From assembly GCA_046765875.1 (NCBI GenBank), contig JBKPSJ010000024.1, positions 1 to 9,507 of the forward strand: a DNA stretch of 9,507 nt. Direction: 5' to 3'. This document shows positions 6,444 to 9,507 of this stretch, piece after piece. The stretch is from DASRHY01 sp046765875. GTDB taxonomy: Bacteria; Actinomycetota; Actinomycetes; Propionibacteriales; Kribbellaceae. Below the pieces are notes generated by a model. That model made no database searches, was not told the DNA's origin, and worked only from the letters and a program-made list of their open reading frames with translations. Every line of letters begins with the position of its first letter. The first letter of the stretch is position 1. A program made the position numbers and the translations under genes.

Positions 6444-7141
6444 CCTTCGTCCTCCCGCGGTACAGCGACGACTCTTCCGCCCACCCGCCGCTGGACTTTC
6501 CGGACTACCGCAGTACGGCCCTGCGACACCCGAAGCAGCCGCTGCTCGTGCTGCCGCAGCGGCTGACCGAGATCACCGGCCCGCTGTACGGCGAGGACAA
6601 GGTCGGCGAGCTCGACCGCGATCTGACCCGGCAATTCTCGGGTGAGCCGCTCGGCCAGCGGATCGTGGTGCACGGGCGGGTGCTCGACGGTTCCGGCCGG
6701 CCGGTGCCGAACACCCTGCTGGAGATCTGGCAGGCCAACGCCGCGGGTCGGTACCGGCATGCCGTCGATCGCACGCAGGCCCCGCTCGACCCGAACTTCG
6801 CCGGTGCCGGCCGCACCCTGACCGATGCCGAGGGCAACTACACCTTCGTCACGGTGAAGCCCGGCGCCTACCCGTGGGGAAACCACCCGAACGCGTGGCG
6901 GCCGGCGCACATCCACCTCTCGTTGTTCGGCCGGGCGTTCACGCAGAGACTTGTCACGCAGATGTACTTCCCGGACGACCCGCTGTTCCCGTACGACCCG
7001 ATCTTCAACTCCGTGCCGGATCAGGCCGCCAGGCAGCGGATGGTCTCGCGGTACGACCACGACCGCAGCGAGCCGGGCTGGGCGCTCGCATACCGGTTCG
7101 ACATCGTCCTCCGCGGTCCGGGGGCGACGCCGCATGAGTGA
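6440..7141 (+). CDS. pcaH: Protocatechuate 3,4-dioxygenase, beta subunit
   Basis: A 233-residue intradiol dioxygenase beta subunit, the iron-bearing half of the enzyme that cleaves protocatechuate to 3-carboxy-cis,cis-muconate. All four expected Fe(III) ligands are present with the right spacing: Tyr105 (AAGRYRHAVD), Tyr144 (PGAYPWGNHPN), His157 and His159 (RPAHIHLSLFG). Arg154, next to the pair, is the conserved active-site Arg. The distances 39, 13 and 2 equal those of Tyr408, Tyr447, His460 and His462 in the Pseudomonas enzyme. The ATG at 6440 shares ATGA with the pcaJ stop and has GAGGGG 6 nt upstream. The open frame continues further upstream, but that part overlaps pcaJ and is not family-like. 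It overlaps pcaG by 8 nt. Confidence 0.96.
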   Translation: MTFVLPRYSDDSSAHPPLDFPDYRSTALRHPKQPLLVLPQRLTEITGPLYGEDKVGELDRDLTRQFSGEPLGQRIVVHGRVLDGSGRPVPNTLLEIWQANAAGRYRHAVDRTQAPLDPNFAGAGRTLTDAEGNYTFVTVKPGAYPWGNHPNAWRPAHIHLSLFGRAFTQRLVTQMYFPDDPLFPYDPIFNSVPDQAARQRMVSRYDHDRSEPGWALAYRFDIVLRGPGATPHE

Positions 7142-7694
7142 TCCGCTCGGCCTGACCCCATCGCAAACCGTTGGACCGTTTCTGGCGATCGGATTGCACT
7201 GGGAGGACGGGCCGTACGTCGTACCGGAGCAAGCGCCAGGCGCGATCCGGATCGGCGGGGTAGTCCTCGATGGCGCCGGTGAGGGGGTACCGGACGCGAT
7301 CGTGGAGACCTGGCAGGCCGATCCGGATGGGCGGTTCGACCATCCCGACGATCCGCGTGGTGCCCGGCCCGGTTTCCGCGGGTTCGGCCGGTGCAGCACC
7401 GATGCCGGCGGCAACTGGTGGATCGTGACGGTCAAGCCGGGCCTGCTGCCCTGTCCGGACCGGACCGTCGAGGCGCCACATCTGACGGTGTCAGTGCTCG
7501 CCCGGGGTCTGCTCGACCGGCTGGTGACGAGGATCTACTTCCCCGACGAGGGCGACGCGAACGCGCTCGACCCTGTGTTGTCCGGCGTACCGGAGGACCG
7601 GCGTTCTACGCTCGTGGCGAGCGAGGCCGGTGACGGCCTCCGCTTCGACATCCGCTTGCAAGGAGCCGATGAAACTGTCTTTTTCTCACTCTGA
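7134..7694 (+). CDS. pcaG: Protocatechuate 3,4-dioxygenase, alpha subunit
   Basis: A 186-residue alpha subunit that pairs with PcaH to form the mixed-chain dioxygenase. It opens with the family motif TPSQTVGPF at residues 8-16. Where the beta chain has EIWQAN..GRY with an iron Tyr, this chain reads ETWQADPDGRF with Phe68. Where the beta chain has RPAHIHLSLFG, it reads EAPHLTVSVLARG. The loss of ligands is normal for the alpha chain and confirms which subunit is which. The ATG at 7134 sits inside the end of pcaH (8-nt overlap) with GGGGG about 9 nt upstream. Its 3' end overlaps pcaB by 26 nt. Confidence 0.95.
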   Translation: MSDPLGLTPSQTVGPFLAIGLHWEDGPYVVPEQAPGAIRIGGVVLDGAGEGVPDAIVETWQADPDGRFDHPDDPRGARPGFRGFGRCSTDAGGNWWIVTVKPGLLPCPDRTVEAPHLTVSVLARGLLDRLVTRIYFPDEGDANALDPVLSGVPEDRRSTLVASEAGDGLRFDIRLQGADETVFFSL

Positions 7695-8940
7695 GTCGCT
7701 GCTCTCGCCGTTGTTCGGTGCTGCGGCGGTGGACGAGCAGGTCTCGGACGAGGCCCTGCTGCGCGCGATGCTCGAGGCGGAGCGCGCCCTGGCGGAGGCC
7801 GGCGCGGACGTCGGGGTCGTGCCGACGGCTGCGGCGGAGGAGATCAGCGCTGCAACGGCGGAGGACATCGGCCCGCTGGATTCGCAGCAGGCGGGCAACC
7901 CGGTAGTGCCGCTGGTACGGGCGCTGGGGGAGCGGTTGCCACAGAACGCCCGGCCGTGGCTGCACTACGGCGCCACCAGCCAGGACATCCTCGACACCGC
8001 GCTGATGCTGTGCGTGACCCGGGCCGTCAAGGCGTTCGAGTCGCCCGAGCACGCTTGTGCCGATCTGGCCCGCGCGTACCGTCGTACACCGATGGCTGCG
8101 CGGACACTCGGCCAGCAGGCGGGGCCGACGACATTCGGCCTCAAGGCCGCGGGCTGGCTGACCGGACTGGTGGAGGCCCGGGTCCGGCTCGACCTGCCCG
8201 TCCAACTCGGTGGCGCGACCGGCACCCTCGCTGCGTACGGCGACGTCGCGGTCGTCGAACGGTTCGCCGAGCGGCTCGGACTCGCGGTACCGGTGCTGCC
8301 GTGGCACACGAACCGCCGGCCGGTCCTGGACATAGTCGCCGCACTCGGCAAGCTGATCGTTGCCCTGGGCAAGATCGCGCTCGACGTGACGCTCCTCGCG
8401 CAGACCGAGGTCGGCGAGGTATCCGAGGCTTCCGGCGGGTCGTCGGCGATGCCGCACAAGCAGAACCCGGTGGACTCGATCCTGGTCACCGCGGCCGCGC
8501 GGCGGATGCCCGGGCTGTTGACGACCCTGTACGGCCTGCATGAGCACGAACGCGCCACCGGTTCGTGGCACGCCGAATGGGAGCCGCTGCGCGAACTGGT
8601 CCGGCTGGCGGGATCGGCCGCGGCCCGTACCACGAGGATGCTCGCCGGGCTGAAGGTCCACCCGGACCGGATGCGGGCCAACCTCGATCTCACCGGCGGA
8701 CTGGTGATGTCCGAGGCGGTAGCCGCCCGGTTGGCACCCTCGCTCGGCCGGACCGCGGCGCACGACCTCGTCGCCAGGCTGGCCCGAGCAGACAGCTTCC
8801 GCGAGGCATTGATCGCCGACCCCGATGTACGCAAGGTGCTGGAGACCGAGCAGGAAATCGACGCCGTGCTTGACCCGATAAGCCGGCTCGGCGCGAGCGA
8901 GGCATTGATCGATCGAGCCCTGGAGGCATACGAGCGATGA
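7669..8940 (+). CDS. pcaB: 3-carboxy-cis,cis-muconate cycloisomerase
   Basis: A 423-residue member of the fumarase/aspartase superfamily that lactonises 3-carboxy-cis,cis-muconate to 4-carboxymuconolactone. It shows HYGATSQDILDTAL from residue 99, GQQAGPTTFGLKAAGW in the middle, and the superfamily signature GSSAMPHKQNP at 257-267, which carries the catalytic Ser in a mobile loop. Within this operon the PcaB assignment is clear over adenylosuccinate lyase or fumarase. I place the start at the ATG at 7669 (MKLSFSHSESLLSPLFG). It has AAGGAG only 3 nt upstream, an unusually short gap, and lies 26 nt inside pcaG. A GTG further up at 7630 would add 13 residues unlike the family. It ends in an ATGA overlap with the next gene. 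Confidence 0.93.
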   Translation: MKLSFSHSESLLSPLFGAAAVDEQVSDEALLRAMLEAERALAEAGADVGVVPTAAAEEISAATAEDIGPLDSQQAGNPVVPLVRALGERLPQNARPWLHYGATSQDILDTALMLCVTRAVKAFESPEHACADLARAYRRTPMAARTLGQQAGPTTFGLKAAGWLTGLVEARVRLDLPVQLGGATGTLAAYGDVAVVERFAERLGLAVPVLPWHTNRRPVLDIVAALGKLIVALGKIALDVTLLAQTEVGEVSEASGGSSAMPHKQNPVDSILVTAAARRMPGLLTTLYGLHEHERATGSWHAEWEPLRELVRLAGSAAARTTRMLAGLKVHPDRMRANLDLTGGLVMSEAVAARLAPSLGRTAAHDLVARLARADSFREALIADPDVRKVLETEQEIDAVLDPISRLGASEALIDRALEAYER

Positions 8941-9507
8941 CCGACAACCTGCACGCCGCCGTCGACGGATCCGCCGATCGGCCGGCCGTCGTGCTCGGCA
9001 GTTCGCTGGGTGCGACCTCCGCGATGTGGCAGCCGCAGGTCGCCGCGCTGTCGGAACGGTTCCAGGTGGTGCGGTACGACCACCTCGGGCACGGCAAGTC
9101 CGACGTACCCGAGGGGCCGTACACGATCGAGCGGCTCGGCCGCGCGGTCCTCGCACTACTGGACCGGCTCGGGCGCGATCGGGTCTCGTACGCGGGACTG
9201 TCGCTCGGCGGCATGGTCGGGATCTGGCTCGCGGAGAACGCGCCGGACCGGATCGACCGGATGGTGTTGCTCTGCACCTCGGCGTACCTGTCGCCGGAGC
9301 CGTGGCAGGAGCGCATCGAGGCGGTCCGCACGGGTGGCATTCGATCGATCTCCGAGGCCGTCGTCGGCCGCTGGTTCACGCCGCAGTGGTCGCTGGATCA
9401 CCCGGACGAGGTCCGCGGCTTCCGGGAGACGCTGGAGAACACGCCCCAGGACGGCTACCTCGCCTGTTGTGCCGCGGTCGGGGCGATGGACCTGCGGGCC
9501 GGGCTCT
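8937..9507 (+). CDS. pcaL: 3-oxoadipate enol-lactonase, possibly PcaL fusion (cut by window end)
   Basis: The first 190 codons of an alpha/beta-hydrolase that opens 3-oxoadipate enol-lactone to 3-oxoadipate. Seen: VVLGSSLGATSAMW (residues 18-31, oxyanion-hole region), YDHLGHGKS at 47-55, and the nucleophile elbow GLSLGG with Ser89. The cap region begins near WFTPQW. The start at 8937 shares ATGA with the pcaB stop, with GGAGG 10 nt upstream. In many actinobacteria this domain is fused to 4-carboxymuconolactone decarboxylase (PcaC) to make PcaL, and no separate pcaC is seen in this window, so fusion is likely. The C-terminal half lies outside, so pcaD remains possible. Confidence 0.85.
   Translation, partial: MTDNLHAAVDGSADRPAVVLGSSLGATSAMWQPQVAALSERFQVVRYDHLGHGKSDVPEGPYTIERLGRAVLALLDRLGRDRVSYAGLSLGGMVGIWLAENAPDRIDRMVLLCTSAYLSPEPWQERIEAVRTGGIRSISEAVVGRWFTPQWSLDHPDEVRGFRETLENTPQDGYLACCAAVGAMDLRAGL

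Noticed and set aside
6026..9156. Long minus-strand open frames opposite pcaJ-pcaL
   Set aside because: They are shadow frames with Arg/Pro/Ser-rich composition. They lack ribosome-binding sequences and overlap the well-supported pca genes.
1..9507. tRNA/rRNA genes, CRISPR arrays, insertion sequences, attachment sites
   Set aside because: None was seen. The window is coding almost end to end, and the only non-coding stretch, 4679-4875, is explained by promoters and operators.

Overview
The window is high-GC DNA with actinobacterial codon use, many GTG starts, and a pca gene order and CoA-transferase type like those of Nocardioides/Kribbella/Streptomyces-type soil actinomycetes. The genus cannot be fixed from the sequence. 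It holds two divergent gene blocks that together look like a catabolic module feeding aromatic acids into the protocatechuate branch of the beta-ketoadipate pathway.

Right block (4876-9507, + strand): six genes packed without gaps, in the order pcaI-pcaJ-pcaH-pcaG-pcaB-pcaD/L (the last cut by the window end). They encode 3-oxoadipate CoA-transferase (two subunits), protocatechuate 3,4-dioxygenase (beta, alpha), 3-carboxy-cis,cis-muconate cycloisomerase and 3-oxoadipate enol-lactonase. Every junction overlaps (4, 4, 8, 26 and 4 nt), so the block is almost surely one translationally coupled operon. The thiolase pcaF and a regulator are not in the window.

Left block (1-4678, - strand, read right to left): a substrate-binding lipoprotein fragment, a benzoylformate-decarboxylase-family ThDP enzyme, an aldehyde dehydrogenase, an MFS transporter and the start of pobA (4-hydroxybenzoate 3-monooxygenase). 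The implied route is an aryl-glyoxylate (possibly 4-hydroxybenzoylformate) to aryl-aldehyde to 4-hydroxybenzoate to protocatechuate, which the right block then degrades. However, the front of this operon is broken. The binding-protein gene stops matching its family after about 111 codons and runs, out of frame, into a decarboxylase that lacks its first ~100 residues. The decarboxylase also carries a separate one-base frameshift near 3744-3755. Both are annotated as pseudogenes, with an assembly error as the main alternative.

Centre (4679-4875): the divergent promoter region is highly ordered. Two sigma70-like promoters (TTGACG-N18-TAnGTT type) face away from each other with their -35 boxes joined in a 17-bp palindrome. 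Each is followed by a pair of GTTC-N7-GAAC sites 19 bp apart. All these elements are placed with exact mirror symmetry about base 4788, which suggests that one dimeric regulator (IclR-type PcaR is my best guess) controls both blocks. A 15-codon upstream ORF starts at the predicted transcription start and ends 2 nt before pcaI.
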